The notes under the pieces were generated by a model. It was not told the origin of the DNA. It made no database searches and worked only from the letters and a program-made list of their open reading frames with translations. From Candidatus Limnocylindrales bacterium (GTDB lineage: Bacteria > Desulfobacterota > Binatia > UBA1149 > CAITLU01), in the NCBI GenBank assembly GCA_035571835.1, contig DATNBU010000029.1:62001-126000 (forward strand): DNA of 64,000 nt, in the 5' to 3' direction. This document shows, piece by piece, positions 17,501-26,443 of this stretch (the first letter of the stretch is position 1; each line of letters starts with the position of its first letter). The position numbers were made by a program, and so were the translations under genes.

Positions 17501-19441
17501 ATGGCGAGGATCGCCCTCGTCGATGCGTCTCCGGCAACCGCCGCGCTGGTCGAAGCAGCTGCGACGGGGAACGCGATCCTCCGCTGCAGTAGCGCGGACA
17601 TCCCGGCCGATGCCGAGCTGATCATTGCAGACGTCCCGCGCGCCGCTGAGGTCCGCCGCGTTGTGGCCGGCCTCCGGTCCGCCGCCGCCCGCGTTCTGCT
17701 GCTCGTCGCTTCGGACGCCCGGATCGAACGGTCCGACCTCGAATCCGATCGATGCAGTGTGCTGCGAAACCCCTGCGATCTCCTCGTCCTGCGGCGAAAG
17801 ATTCGCGAGCTGCTCGAGCTGGACGCCGGCGACGAAAATCGGGGTCAGACCCCGATTTCGGCAAATCAGTGTCTGTCCCCGATTTCCGGAAATCAGTGTC
17901 TGTCCCGGATTTCCGATTCGGCGGCGACGATGCTTGGGGCGGCGGCACGGCTCGCCGGACCGGTCTGGATCCCGGGAGAGCCCGGCACCGGAGCCGAAGC
18001 GGTCGCTGATGCGTTCGCGCGGTCTTGGGACGGAGGGCGCGAGCCGGCGGTCTGGCAGGAAGACGATCCGCTCTCCTCTGCCGTCGGCCGACTCGATGAC
18101 GCCGGGCGCGTCCTGTGGGCTCCGGCGGTTGACCGGCGGCCGATGGGCGAGCAGCGCGCGTTCGAGCGCTACCTCGCGGTGAACCCGCAGCGCCGCGTCG
18201 TCGTCACGACCGGCGATGATCCTGATGCGCAGGTTGCCGATGGATCGCTCGCACCGGGTCTGGTCGCCCTGCTGTCGCGCATTACCGTCCGTCTTGCACC
18301 GCTTCGCGAGCGGTCCGGCGACATCCTTGCGCTCGCGTCGGCAGTGGCCGGGCCGGTCGCATCCGCTCTTGGCCGTGACGGCTGCGTGTTCACGGACAAT
18401 GCGCAACGCCTTCTCGCAACGTACCCGTGGCCCGGCAACGTCACCGAGCTCGAGGCCGTCGTGACCCGTAGCGTGCTTGGCCGCGTCGTCGAAGCGCCGG
18501 ACGCCGGCGCTTCGGTCGAGATCGACGCCGCACATCTTCTTTTCGCACCGGCGATCGGGCCCCGGGCGGCCGCGCAGCCCGATGCGTCTGCCGACGCTCC
18601 GGCGGAGCCAGCTGCATCGACTCGCCGCGCAGTCGTCGTCCCGATCGCTTCGGCGCCGCCGCCGCGCGCAGCGAAACCCTCCGACGCTGCTTCCGAACAC
18701 GTAGCGCAAGCTTCCGAAGCCGCTACGCAATCTGCAGGACCTCGATCAACGGTCGAATCCGTGCTCGCAGCCTTCGCGCACGACATCCGCAATCCGATGT
18801 CGACGATCAAGACGTTCGCCGGGCTTCAGGCCGACGGCGGCGGCGAGCTCGCGCAGCTGGCAACGATGGCGTGCGAGGCGATCGACGGCCATCTCGATCT
18901 TCTTCAGCGCTACGCCGAGCTCGGGACTCGGCTGCCCGATCCGGCATCCGTCCAGCAGATCGATCTCGTCGACGTGCTCGGCGAAGCCGTCGAGACCGCC
19001 GGCGCAGAGTCTGCGCTCGAGGTTGCGGCACGCGGCGCGCTCCGGGTGCGCTGCGACGTCGCGCACGCCCGCTTCATCGCCGACTCGATCGTCGCCGAAT
19101 GCCGGTCACGGGCGAGCGAACCCGCCATACCGGCAACGGCCGACCTTGCGACCGGCCGCCCGGCGATCACGATCCGCATTCCTGTCGGAGGCTCGGCCAT
19201 CGACCGGCTCGGCAAGTGGCTCGGCGACAGCGAGATGCCGTGGCGCCTCGCGATCGCCCGCGACGCCGCGCGCCGCGCCGGCTTTGACCTCGACGTGCGT
19301 GCCACCGACGGCGACATCGAGATCGAGTGGCACGCCAGTTCCGCCGCTGAAGTCTCCGAACCTGCTCCACTTCAACGCACCGCCTCGTCGTCTGCTCGAG
19401 GTTCCGCCGCCGCAGCGCGGCCAAAGGCAAAAGAGCAATGA
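17501..19441 (+). CDS. degenerate AAA+/histidine kinase hybrid regulator
   Basis: 646 residues. The first 110 look like a receiver-fold remnant without a normal phosphoacceptor set. Residues about 150-350 follow a sigma-54 AAA+ domain but are damaged: GEPGTGAEAVADAFA replaces the Walker A GxxGTGKE, so the nucleotide-binding Lys is gone. RLDDAGRVLWAP stands where Walker B should be. TYPWPGNVTELEAVV is still clear. No GAFTGA loop is seen. After an Ala/Pro-rich linker, FAHDIRNPMSTIKTFAGL is an intact-looking HisKA box, but the last 150 residues lack the N, G1 and G2 boxes of a HATPase. It is probably a non-catalytic scaffold or phosphotransfer module. It overlaps the activator gene by four bases. 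Confidence 0.75.
   Translation: MARIALVDASPATAALVEAAATGNAILRCSSADIPADAELIIADVPRAAEVRRVVAGLRSAAARVLLLVASDARIERSDLESDRCSVLRNPCDLLVLRRKIRELLELDAGDENRGQTPISANQCLSPISGNQCLSRISDSAATMLGAAARLAGPVWIPGEPGTGAEAVADAFARSWDGGREPAVWQEDDPLSSAVGRLDDAGRVLWAPAVDRRPMGEQRAFERYLAVNPQRRVVVTTGDDPDAQVADGSLAPGLVALLSRITVRLAPLRERSGDILALASAVAGPVASALGRDGCVFTDNAQRLLATYPWPGNVTELEAVVTRSVLGRVVEAPDAGASVEIDAAHLLFAPAIGPRAAAQPDASADAPAEPAASTRRAVVVPIASAPPPRAAKPSDAASEHVAQASEAATQSAGPRSTVESVLAAFAHDIRNPMSTIKTFAGLQADGGGELAQLATMACEAIDGHLDLLQRYAELGTRLPDPASVQQIDLVDVLGEAVETAGAESALEVAARGALRVRCDVAHARFIADSIVAECRSRASEPAIPATADLATGRPAITIRIPVGGSAIDRLGKWLGDSEMPWRLAIARDAARRAGFDLDVRATDGDIEIEWHASSAAEVSEPAPLQRTASSSARGSAAAARPKAKEQ
17834..17915. repeat. 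REP-like palindrome and tandem repeat inside a coding sequence
   Basis: Begins with a perfect 10-base inverted repeat (AAATCGGGGT, loop CAG, ACCCCGATTT at 17836-17858). Two tandem copies of about 27 bases follow, each containing AATCAGTGTCTGTCCC. It is translated in frame as PISANQCLSPISGNQCLSRI within the hybrid regulator. Confidence 0.75.
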
Positions 19442-20835
19442 GCGCCAAACCTGTCGTCCTGATCGTCGATGATGAAGCCGGAGTGCGCGAATCGCTGCGC
19501 ATGGTTCTCAAAGACAGCGCCGAGCCGGTGACCGTGTCCTCCGGCGAAGCCGCGCTCGAATGGCTCGCGACCAACCACTGCGACCTGATCTTCCTCGACG
19601 TGCTGATGCAGGGGATCGACGGGCTCGAGACGCTCGAGCGAATCCGCGCGAAGAACACACGCGTCGCCGTCGTGATGCTGACGGCCACCAAGACCATCAA
19701 GACTGCAGTCACGGCCATGAAGCTCGGCGCGTTCGACTACCTGACCAAGCCGTTCGACATCGACGAGCTGCGCCTGGTCGCGCAGCGTGCGTGCGAGCAC
19801 TCGCAGCTCAAGCACGAGGTGGAGGAGCTGCGCGAAGCGGTCGGCCAGCGCTACCGAATCGAGAACATCGTCGGCGAGTCGCCGGAGATGCAGGCGGTGT
19901 TCCGCACGATCAAGGCCGTTGCCGCCACCAAGTCGACCGTGCTCGTGATCGGCGAGTCCGGGACCGGAAAGGAGCTGATCGCACGCTCGATCCACTACCA
20001 GAGCCCGCGCGCCGGCAAGCCGCTCATTACGCTCAACTGCGCGGCGATCCCGGACAACCTGCTCGAGAGCGAGCTGTTCGGCCATGAGCGCGGCTCGTTC
20101 ACCGACGCCGTCGACAAGAAGATCGGTCGCTTCGAAGCGGCCGACGGCGGCACGATTTTCCTCGACGAGATCGGCGAGATGAGCCCGGGCCTTCAGGCCA
20201 AGCTCCTGCGCGTGCTCGAGGAAGGCGAGATCCAGCGCGTCGGCGCGGCCAAGCCGCAGCACGTGGACGTGCGCGTGGTCGCAGCGACCAACCGCAACCT
20301 CGTCGATGCGATCGGCGAAGGCCGCTTCCGCAAGGACCTCTACTACCGGCTGAACGTCGTCTCGGTGGAGCTTCCGCCTCTGCGGGCACGCCGCGGCGAT
20401 CTTCCGCACCTGATCCGGCACATGATCGAGCGCAAGAGCCAGGAGCTCGGCACCAGGACGCGCGAGCTGGCGCCGGCGCTCGTCGACCGCCTGCTCGCAC
20501 ACCACTGGCCCGGCAATGTGCGCGAGCTCGAGAACGTGATCGAGCGGTTGCTCGTGCTGAGCGGCGGCGCACCGGTGATCGGTCTCGACCAGCTTCCGGG
20601 TGATCTCGACAGCGGCGTTGGCGAGAGCGGCGAAGACGCGCGCCAGGCCGTTCTGCGCGGCACCAAGTCCCTCGCGGACGCCGTCGACGAGTTCGAGCGC
20701 GACATCATCGGCGAGGCGCTCCAGCAGACGTATTTCAACCAGACGCGGGCGGCGGAGCTGCTCGGAACGACCCGTCGGATCCTCAAGTATCGCATGGACA
20801 AACTCGGTCTCGACTGTCCGGACATGGCTCGTTGA
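19438..20835 (+). CDS. NtrC-family sigma-54-dependent response regulator
   Basis: 465 residues with the full three-domain layout. The receiver has the acidic pair in VDDEAG, the phosphoacceptor Asp in [13 protein letters not shown] and the Lys in LTKPFD. The AAA+ domain has GESGTGKE (Walker A), [12 protein letters not shown] (Walker B) and [14 protein letters not shown]. The sigma-54 contact loop reads ERGSFTDA instead of GAFTGA. The C-terminal Fis-type helix-turn-helix is [20 protein letters not shown]. It should activate sigma-54 promoters when phosphorylated by the histidine kinase two genes upstream; its targets are not identifiable here. It overlaps the hybrid regulator by four bases, so the three genes are translationally linked. 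Confidence 0.93.
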   Translation: MSAKPVVLIVDDEAGVRESLRMVLKDSAEPVTVSSGEAALEWLATNHCDLIFLDVLMQGIDGLETLERIRAKNTRVAVVMLTATKTIKTAVTAMKLGAFDYLTKPFDIDELRLVAQRACEHSQLKHEVEELREAVGQRYRIENIVGESPEMQAVFRTIKAVAATKSTVLVIGESGTGKELIARSIHYQSPRAGKPLITLNCAAIPDNLLESELFGHERGSFTDAVDKKIGRFEAADGGTIFLDEIGEMSPGLQAKLLRVLEEGEIQRVGAAKPQHVDVRVVAATNRNLVDAIGEGRFRKDLYYRLNVVSVELPPLRARRGDLPHLIRHMIERKSQELGTRTRELAPALVDRLLAHHWPGNVRELENVIERLLVLSGGAPVIGLDQLPGDLDSGVGESGEDARQAVLRGTKSLADAVDEFERDIIGEALQQTYFNQTRAAELLGTTRRILKYRMDKLGLDCPDMAR

Positions 20836-20890
20836 CAACCCGCAGGGGGCTGCGTAAACCCGCTTCCTGACCGCACTTTCGCGGTCACAG

Positions 20891-20913
20891 GCTTCGCGGC
20901 GCAGCCGCGAAGC
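20891..20913. terminator. perfect 10-bp stem hairpin upstream of cofG
   Basis: GCTTCGCGGC, loop GCA, then GCCGCGAAGC. It sits between the regulator stop and the cofG start (17 bases downstream). There is no U-tract, so it may be a weak terminator or an element that affects cofG translation. Confidence 0.4.
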
Positions 20914-20929
20914 AAGGGTCGAAACCTCG

Positions 20930-22105
20930 ATGGCCAATCCGGCGGACATTGCACTCGAAAAAGCAGCCCGTCTCGAGCCGCTCGACGATGACGACGCCTA
21001 TGCGCTGCTGCAGATTCCCGCCTCCGATCTTCCGAGCCTTTGCGAAATCGCCGGTGCATCGCGCGACTCGATGCACGGCCGCACGCTGACCTACTCTCCC
21101 AAGGTTTTTCTCCCGGTCACCAACCTCTGCCGCGACCGCTGCTCGTACTGCACGTTCCGCCGCGACCCCGAGGGCGCCGGCGAATGGACGATGACGCCCG
21201 ACGAGATCCGCGACTGGTCGCGGCGCGGGCACGAGCTCGGATGCATCGAGGCGCTGATGTGTCTCGGCGACAAGCCGGAGATCGCGTTTCGCGGCTTTCG
21301 CGACTTCCTCGAAACTCACGGAGTCGGCTCGACGGCCGAGTACGTCGAGCTCGCGTGCTCGGTCTCGCTTGCCGAAGGCCTTCTTCCGCACACCAACGCC
21401 GGGCTGCTTTCCAAAGCGGAGATGGAGCGGCTGCGTCCGCTCAACGTGAGCATGGGGCTGATGCTCGAAAACATCAGCCCGCGCCTTCGTGACCGCGGCA
21501 TGCCGCATCACCATGCGCCCGACAAGGAGCCCGTGCGGCGTCTTCGCATGATCCGCGAAGCCGGACAGCTCGCGATTCCGTTCACGTCCGGCATCCTCGT
21601 CGGCATCGGCGAAACGGAAGCCGAGCGCGTGGCGAGCCTGCTCGCGCTGCGGCGCGTGCACGGCGAGCTCGGCCACATCCAGGAGATCATCGTGCAGAAT
21701 TTCCGTGCAAAGGAATGCACGGGCATGGCCGGCGCTCCGGAGCTGACCGAAGACGAAATGGTTCGCACCGTCGCGCTGGCGCGCATCATTCTCGGTCCGC
21801 AGATGAACCTTCAGGCGCCGCCGAACCTGAGCCCCGACAACCTCGTGCACCTGATCCGCGCGGGCATCAACGACTGGGGCGGGATCTCGCCGCTGACCAA
21901 GGACTACGTCAATCCCGAGGCCGCATGGCCCGCGGTCACAGCGCTTCGCGCGCTGTGCAACGAGAACGGATTTACGCTCGAGCCGCGCCTTCCGGTCTAC
22001 GACGAGTACCTGACCGAAGACTGGATGGCGCCCGAGATGCTCGCAGCTGCCGAAGGCGTGCGCTCGCGCCGCGGGTTCGCGCGCATCGAAGGAGCCGCTT
22101 CATGA
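20930..22105 (+). CDS. cofG: 7,8-didemethyl-8-hydroxy-5-deazariboflavin synthase, CofG subunit
   Basis: 391 residues. A radical SAM iron-sulfur motif CRDRCSYCTF lies near residue 64, after FLPVTNLC. RRDPEGAGEWTM and ECTGMAG (near residue 260) with NLQAPPNLSP are typical of CofG, one half of FO synthase. With CofH it joins 5-amino-6-ribitylamino-uracil and tyrosine into the FO chromophore of coenzyme F420 in the cytosol. The stop overlaps the cofH start (ATGA at 22102-22105), so the two subunits are translationally coupled. This heads the cofGHDE run; a perfect hairpin lies just upstream. Confidence 0.93.
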   Translation: MANPADIALEKAARLEPLDDDDAYALLQIPASDLPSLCEIAGASRDSMHGRTLTYSPKVFLPVTNLCRDRCSYCTFRRDPEGAGEWTMTPDEIRDWSRRGHELGCIEALMCLGDKPEIAFRGFRDFLETHGVGSTAEYVELACSVSLAEGLLPHTNAGLLSKAEMERLRPLNVSMGLMLENISPRLRDRGMPHHHAPDKEPVRRLRMIREAGQLAIPFTSGILVGIGETEAERVASLLALRRVHGELGHIQEIIVQNFRAKECTGMAGAPELTEDEMVRTVALARIILGPQMNLQAPPNLSPDNLVHLIRAGINDWGGISPLTKDYVNPEAAWPAVTALRALCNENGFTLEPRLPVYDEYLTEDWMAPEMLAAAEGVRSRRGFARIEGAAS

Positions 22106-23379
22106 GCTACCAGACCGAAGCGCATCCGGACCGCGTCGAGTTCCTCATCGACGACGAGCGATCGCTCGACGCGCGCCTTTCCAGCATCGACCCGTACACA
22201 GCCGGCATCCTTTCACGGGCCGTTGCCGGCACGCGGCCGAGCGTCGACGAAGGCGCGCATCTTTTCGGCCTGCGCGGCAACGACCTTGCGGCGCTGGTTG
22301 CGGCAGCCGATCACGTGCGCCGCGAGGATGTCGGCGACGTCGTCACGTACGTCGTCAACCGCAACGTCAACTGGACCAACATCTGCTTTGTCGGATGCAA
22401 GTTCTGCGCGTTCGCCCATCTGAAGACGAGCCCCCTCGCCTACGACGATTCGATCGAGAGCGTGATTGCGCGCATCCGCGACGGCGTCGAGCGCGGCGCC
22501 ACCGAAGTCTGCATGCAGGGTGGCATCAATCCCGAGATGCCGAGCGACGGCTACTTCAAGATCCTGCGCGCGGTGCGCGAGGCGTTTCCTTCGCTTCACA
22601 TCCACGCGTACTCGCCGATGGAAATCTTCTACGGCGCACGCCGGTCGCAGATGGATTACCGCTCGTACATCAGCGAGCTCATGGCTTCGGGCCTGAACAC
22701 GATCCCCGGCACGGCCGCGGAGATCCTCGACGACGAGGTGCGCGAGATCCTCAGCCACAAGAAGCTCGACACCGCGACGTGGGTGGAGATCATCCGCACC
22801 GCGCACTCGCTCGGCGTGCCGACGACGTCGACGATCATGTACGGGCATCTCGAGACGCCGATGCATCTGGCACGCCACGTCGACCTTCTCCGCCACATCC
22901 AGGCCGACACCGGCGGCTTCACCGAGTTCGTGCCGCTGCGTTTCATCTGGCAGGAGACGCGCCTTTACGAAGAGGGCCTGGTCTCGCCGATCCCGCAGGG
23001 CCAGCTCGATCTGGCCGTTTATGCGACGAGCCGACTCATGCTGCGCGGCCTCATCGACAACCTGCAGACGTCGTGGGTCAAGCTCGGGCACGAGCTGTCG
23101 ACGCTGTCGCTTGCGGCCGGGTGCAACGATCTCGGCGGCACACTGATGGAGGAAAGCATCTCGCGCGAGGCCGGCGCCGATGCCGGAGAGTTCACGTCCG
23201 TCGAAGAGCTCGAAGCCATGATCCGGCGCATGGGACGCACGCCGCGCCAGCGCAACACGACGTACGGAGACGCGGTCCCTCTCGTCGGCGGCGATTCTCA
23301 CGCTCCAGGCACGGCTTCGGATGCCGGCGCGCATATTACGGCGCCCCGCGCCGCAGCAGCTGTTGCCGCGGCCCACTGA
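22102..23379 (+). CDS. cofH: 5-amino-6-(D-ribitylamino)uracil-L-tyrosine 4-hydroxyphenyl transferase, CofH subunit
   Basis: 425 residues from the ATG at 22102 with AAGGAG upstream. The open frame extends earlier but only through cofG. The radical SAM motif is CFVGCKFCAF near residue 95, following NRNVNWTNI, and MQGGINPEM plus MEIFYGARRS are typical of CofH. It makes the tyrosine-derived radical adduct that CofG closes to FO. The last 45 residues (from about 380) are Ala-rich and low-complexity, beyond the usual end of the family. It overlaps cofG by four bases; cofD follows 57 bases later. Confidence 0.93.
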   Translation: MSYQTEAHPDRVEFLIDDERSLDARLSSIDPYTAGILSRAVAGTRPSVDEGAHLFGLRGNDLAALVAAADHVRREDVGDVVTYVVNRNVNWTNICFVGCKFCAFAHLKTSPLAYDDSIESVIARIRDGVERGATEVCMQGGINPEMPSDGYFKILRAVREAFPSLHIHAYSPMEIFYGARRSQMDYRSYISELMASGLNTIPGTAAEILDDEVREILSHKKLDTATWVEIIRTAHSLGVPTTSTIMYGHLETPMHLARHVDLLRHIQADTGGFTEFVPLRFIWQETRLYEEGLVSPIPQGQLDLAVYATSRLMLRGLIDNLQTSWVKLGHELSTLSLAAGCNDLGGTLMEESISREAGADAGEFTSVEELEAMIRRMGRTPRQRNTTYGDAVPLVGGDSHAPGTASDAGAHITAPRAAAAVAAAH

Positions 23380-23436
23380 GCGCACCCGGACCTCGAGCAC
23401 TTCCCGCCTGACACCTCTGCGTTACAGGTTTCATTC

Positions 23437-24384
23437 GTGATCACGCTGATTGCCGGAGGTGTCGGTGCGGCCAGGCTTCTTCGCGGGCTGGTTCGCGTGG
23501 TGCCGGCCAAAGACCTGACCGTCATCGTCAACACCGCGGACGACGATGTGTTCTACGGGCTGCACGTCTCGCCCGACATCGACACGATCCTGTACACGCT
23601 TGCCGGCATCGCTCCGATCGAACGCGGCTGGGGAATCGAGGACGATTCGTTCTCGGTTCGCGCCGAGCTCGACACGCTTTGCGGAGCCGGCTGGTTCGCG
23701 CTCGGCGACCGCGACCTTGCAACCCACATCCAGCGAACGCGCCGCCTGAGCGAAGGCGCGACGCTGAGCGACGTGACGCGCGAGCTGTCGGCCGCACGCG
23801 GAATCCGCGTACGCGTGCTGCCGATGAGCGACGATCCGGTGCGGACCATCGTTACGACCACGACTGGCGATCTTGCGTTCCAGGAGTATCTGGTGCGCCG
23901 CCGCGCGCGGCCACGCGTCGTCCGGGTGCGTTATCGCGGTGCGCGAACAGCAAGGCCTGCGCGCGGCGTGCTCGACGCAATTTCGCGCTCGCGCATCGTG
24001 ATCCTCGCGCCGAGCAATCCGTTCGTGAGCCTCGGGCCGATCCTCGCGGTTCCCGGCGTGCGCAAAGCTCTGGCCCGAGTACGCGATCGCGTCGTTGCCG
24101 TGAGCCCGCTGATCGGCGGCCGCGCAGTCAAAGGGCCGCTTGCCGCAATGTTGCGGTCAATGGGACGACGCACGGACAATTCGGCCATCGCGTCGATCTA
24201 CAAGGATGTCGCCTCGCGGCTCATCGTGGCGCCGGGCGACGCGCCCGCTCGCGGGCTTCCGCAAGGTGTAGCCGTGGCCGAGCATGATATTCTGCTCGTC
24301 GATCCCGAACGGGCCGAAACGCTTGCGCGCTTCCTCCTCTCGGGCTTTTTCGGTTCGGGCAGGAAACGGAGCAACACGAAGTGA
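23437..24384 (+). CDS. cofD: 2-phospho-L-lactate transferase CofD
   Basis: 315 residues from a GTG start. The N-terminus ITLIAGGVGAARLLRGL is the nucleotide-binding start of CofD, followed by NTADDDVFYGLHVSPDIDT, a hallmark of the family. APSNPFVSLGPIL and VSPLIGGRAVKGP are also typical. The enzyme transfers a phospholactyl-type group from its guanylated donor to FO, giving F420-0 (or dehydro-F420-0 when phosphoenolpyruvate is the source). The donor-forming CofC is not in this window. The stop overlaps the cofE GTG by four bases. Confidence 0.93.
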   Translation: MITLIAGGVGAARLLRGLVRVVPAKDLTVIVNTADDDVFYGLHVSPDIDTILYTLAGIAPIERGWGIEDDSFSVRAELDTLCGAGWFALGDRDLATHIQRTRRLSEGATLSDVTRELSAARGIRVRVLPMSDDPVRTIVTTTTGDLAFQEYLVRRRARPRVVRVRYRGARTARPARGVLDAISRSRIVILAPSNPFVSLGPILAVPGVRKALARVRDRVVAVSPLIGGRAVKGPLAAMLRSMGRRTDNSAIASIYKDVASRLIVAPGDAPARGLPQGVAVAEHDILLVDPERAETLARFLLSGFFGSGRKRSNTK

Positions 24385-25130
24385 GCGCTGTATCGATTTT
24401 TCCGCTGACCGGCATTCCGGCGATCGGGCCCGGCGACGATCTCGCCCGTCTCGTCGGCGACGCGATCATGCGCAGCGTTCAGCTTCGTGCCGGCGACATC
24501 GTCGTCGTCTGCCAGAAAGTCGTCTCCAAGGCCGAGGGGCGCATCGTGCGGCTCGAAGACGTGGTGCCCGGCGAGAAAGCGCGCGGCTTCGCGAAGAAGT
24601 ACGAGAAAGATCCGGCCATGATCGAGCTCGCGCTGCAGGAAGCCAGAGAAGTGCTGCGCATGAACGACGGGCATCTGATCACCGCCACTGCCAAGGGATT
24701 CATCGCCGCCAACTCCGGAATCGACCGGTCGAACCAGGCGACCGGAAGCGAGGCCACGCTCCTCCCGGTCGACTCGGATGCTTCGGCCGCGCGACTGCGG
24801 CAGCAGCTCGGCGAGCGTTTCGGCGTCGAAGTCGCGGTCGTCGTCACCGATACGTTCGGACGGCCGTGGCGGCTCGGTCAACTCGACTTCGCGATCGGCG
24901 CAGCCGGCATGAAGGTGCTCGACGACTACATCGGACGCCCCGACTGGACGGGCCGGACACTGGAGCACACGGTGATTGCGGTTGCCGATCAGGTGGCGGC
25001 CGCCGCCGGGATGGTTATGAGCAAGGCCGGCGGCATTCCGGCAGCGCTCGTCCGGGGATTTTCCTGGGAGAGCGGCAACGAGAATGCCGGAAACCTCGTG
25101 CGGCCGCGGGCCCAGGATCTGTTTCGCTGA
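24381..25130 (+). CDS. cofE: coenzyme F420-0:L-glutamate ligase CofE
   Basis: 249 residues, the length of the stand-alone (archaeal-type) CofE, without the nitroreductase-like reductase domain fused in actinobacterial FbiB. Motifs include VVVCQKVVSKAEGR, ANSGIDRSN, VVVTDTFGRPWRLGQ and AVADQVAAAAGMVM. It adds glutamates to F420-0 using GTP. The GTG at 24381 overlaps the cofD stop. The metallophosphoesterase gene starts four bases after its stop, so it probably belongs to the same transcript. Confidence 0.92.
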   Translation: MSAVSIFPLTGIPAIGPGDDLARLVGDAIMRSVQLRAGDIVVVCQKVVSKAEGRIVRLEDVVPGEKARGFAKKYEKDPAMIELALQEAREVLRMNDGHLITATAKGFIAANSGIDRSNQATGSEATLLPVDSDASAARLRQQLGERFGVEVAVVVTDTFGRPWRLGQLDFAIGAAGMKVLDDYIGRPDWTGRTLEHTVIAVADQVAAAAGMVMSKAGGIPAALVRGFSWESGNENAGNLVRPRAQDLFR

Positions 25131-25134
25131 CGGA

Positions 25135-26376
25135 ATGAACAAAAACCCCTTCAGGAAACTCCAGCGCCTTTTCTGGCGGTACTTCTTTCGACTCGTCGTC
25201 TTCACCGGCGCGATTGCAGAATGGGTCTGCATGGCGTGGGTGCTCATCATGATTCTGCGGCTGCACGTTCCGTGGCCGATTCATGTGCTCGGCCCGGTCG
25301 GGCTGCACATGCTCAACCGCCGGATACTCGGATCGCGGCCGGGGCCGGCCGGTGCGCGCAGCAGTCCGTTCGTGCGCGCGTACGTCGGTGTCGTGTTCAC
25401 GTCGCTATTCGGGCTCGTGGTGCTGCTTGCCAACGGCGCGGTGTGGGCACTGATCGCGGCGGCGCTGGGCATTGCTTCGAGCCTCGGCTCGCCCGTTGCC
25501 GCCGCCGACGTCGCCGGCGCGGCGGGAATGACGGGATCGGTCGCGCTCGTGGTCGTCTCTTCGCTGATCGCGTGGGGGTACGGGCCGGGTCAGCGCCGCG
25601 TCCACGTGCTCGAGCTCGACGTCGTCATGCCGGGCCTCGCTCCGGAGTTCGACGGCTATCAGATCGCACAGCTGAGCGACATCCATCTCGGCGGCTACAT
25701 GACGGTCGATGCGCTCGCGAGCCACGTCGAGCGCACCAATTCGCTGTCTCCGGATCTTACCGTCGTAACCGGTGACATCACCGACGGCCTCGACCACGTG
25801 ATGGAGACATTCCCGGTGCTCGGCGGCCTGCGCGCGCGCGACGGCGTGGTTGCGATCCTCGGCAATCACGACGTCTACACGGGCGCCGACGACGTAACGG
25901 CCGCGCTTCGGCGCCTGACGCCGTTCCGTGTGCTGCGAGACGAAAGCATCGTCATCGAGCGCGGCGGCCATCGGCTGAACGTACTCGGTCTCAACGATGC
26001 CGGGCTCGACTGGACGCGCGGAGTTCGCGAGCACCCGGCTCTGCCGCGGCTCGCCGAGCGTGTTCCTGCCGGCGAGCCGGTTGTGCTGCTCTCTCATCGG
26101 CCCGACCTGTTCGGACAGGCCGCCGCATTGGGAATCGGCCTCGTCCTGTCCGGTCACACCCATGGAGGGCAGCTTGCGCTGCCGTGGCCTTCGTCACGCC
26201 CGTCCTCGCTCGCGCATTTCATCAGCGACTTTCCGCGCGGCACTTACCAGCTCGGAAACTCGACGCTGCATGTGAACCTCGGCCTCGGGGTGACCGGCCA
26301 GCCGGTTCGGGTATTCTCTCCTCGCGAGATCACGCTGATCACGCTGCGCAGTCCGGCTGCGGCCGCAGAAGCCTGA
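25135..26376 (+). CDS. membrane-bound calcineurin-like metallophosphoesterase
   Basis: About 413 residues. The N-terminal 160 residues carry four or five membrane segments. The C-terminal catalytic domain has the complete metal-binding set: DIHLGG, GDITDG, GNHDVY, LSHRPD and GHTHGGQ. This is the YkuE/YaeI-like branch of metallophosphoesterases, often acting on phospholipid-type substrates at the membrane. The gene starts just after cofE, which makes co-transcription likely, though a link to F420 is not known. The ATG at 25135 is chosen over the longer frame, which overlaps cofE. Confidence 0.85.
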   Translation: MNKNPFRKLQRLFWRYFFRLVVFTGAIAEWVCMAWVLIMILRLHVPWPIHVLGPVGLHMLNRRILGSRPGPAGARSSPFVRAYVGVVFTSLFGLVVLLANGAVWALIAAALGIASSLGSPVAAADVAGAAGMTGSVALVVVSSLIAWGYGPGQRRVHVLELDVVMPGLAPEFDGYQIAQLSDIHLGGYMTVDALASHVERTNSLSPDLTVVTGDITDGLDHVMETFPVLGGLRARDGVVAILGNHDVYTGADDVTAALRRLTPFRVLRDESIVIERGGHRLNVLGLNDAGLDWTRGVREHPALPRLAERVPAGEPVVLLSHRPDLFGQAAALGIGLVLSGHTHGGQLALPWPSSRPSSLAHFISDFPRGTYQLGNSTLHVNLGLGVTGQPVRVFSPREITLITLRSPAAAAEA

Positions 26377-26443
26377 TCTCGTCGCATCCCGGTATTTGCA
26401 ACACAAGACGGACCGTATCCCCGGTCCCTCAAGGAGAATGCAG

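Noticed and set aside
16340-18730. A 796-residue open frame on the minus strand.
   Set aside because: It lies antisense to the histidine kinase and hybrid regulator, both with clear motifs. Its composition (Arg/Asp/Gly-rich) is that of a GC-driven shadow frame.
19372-20949. A 525-residue open frame on the minus strand.
   Set aside because: Antisense to the sigma-54 activator, which has complete domains; no motif is seen in the antisense product.
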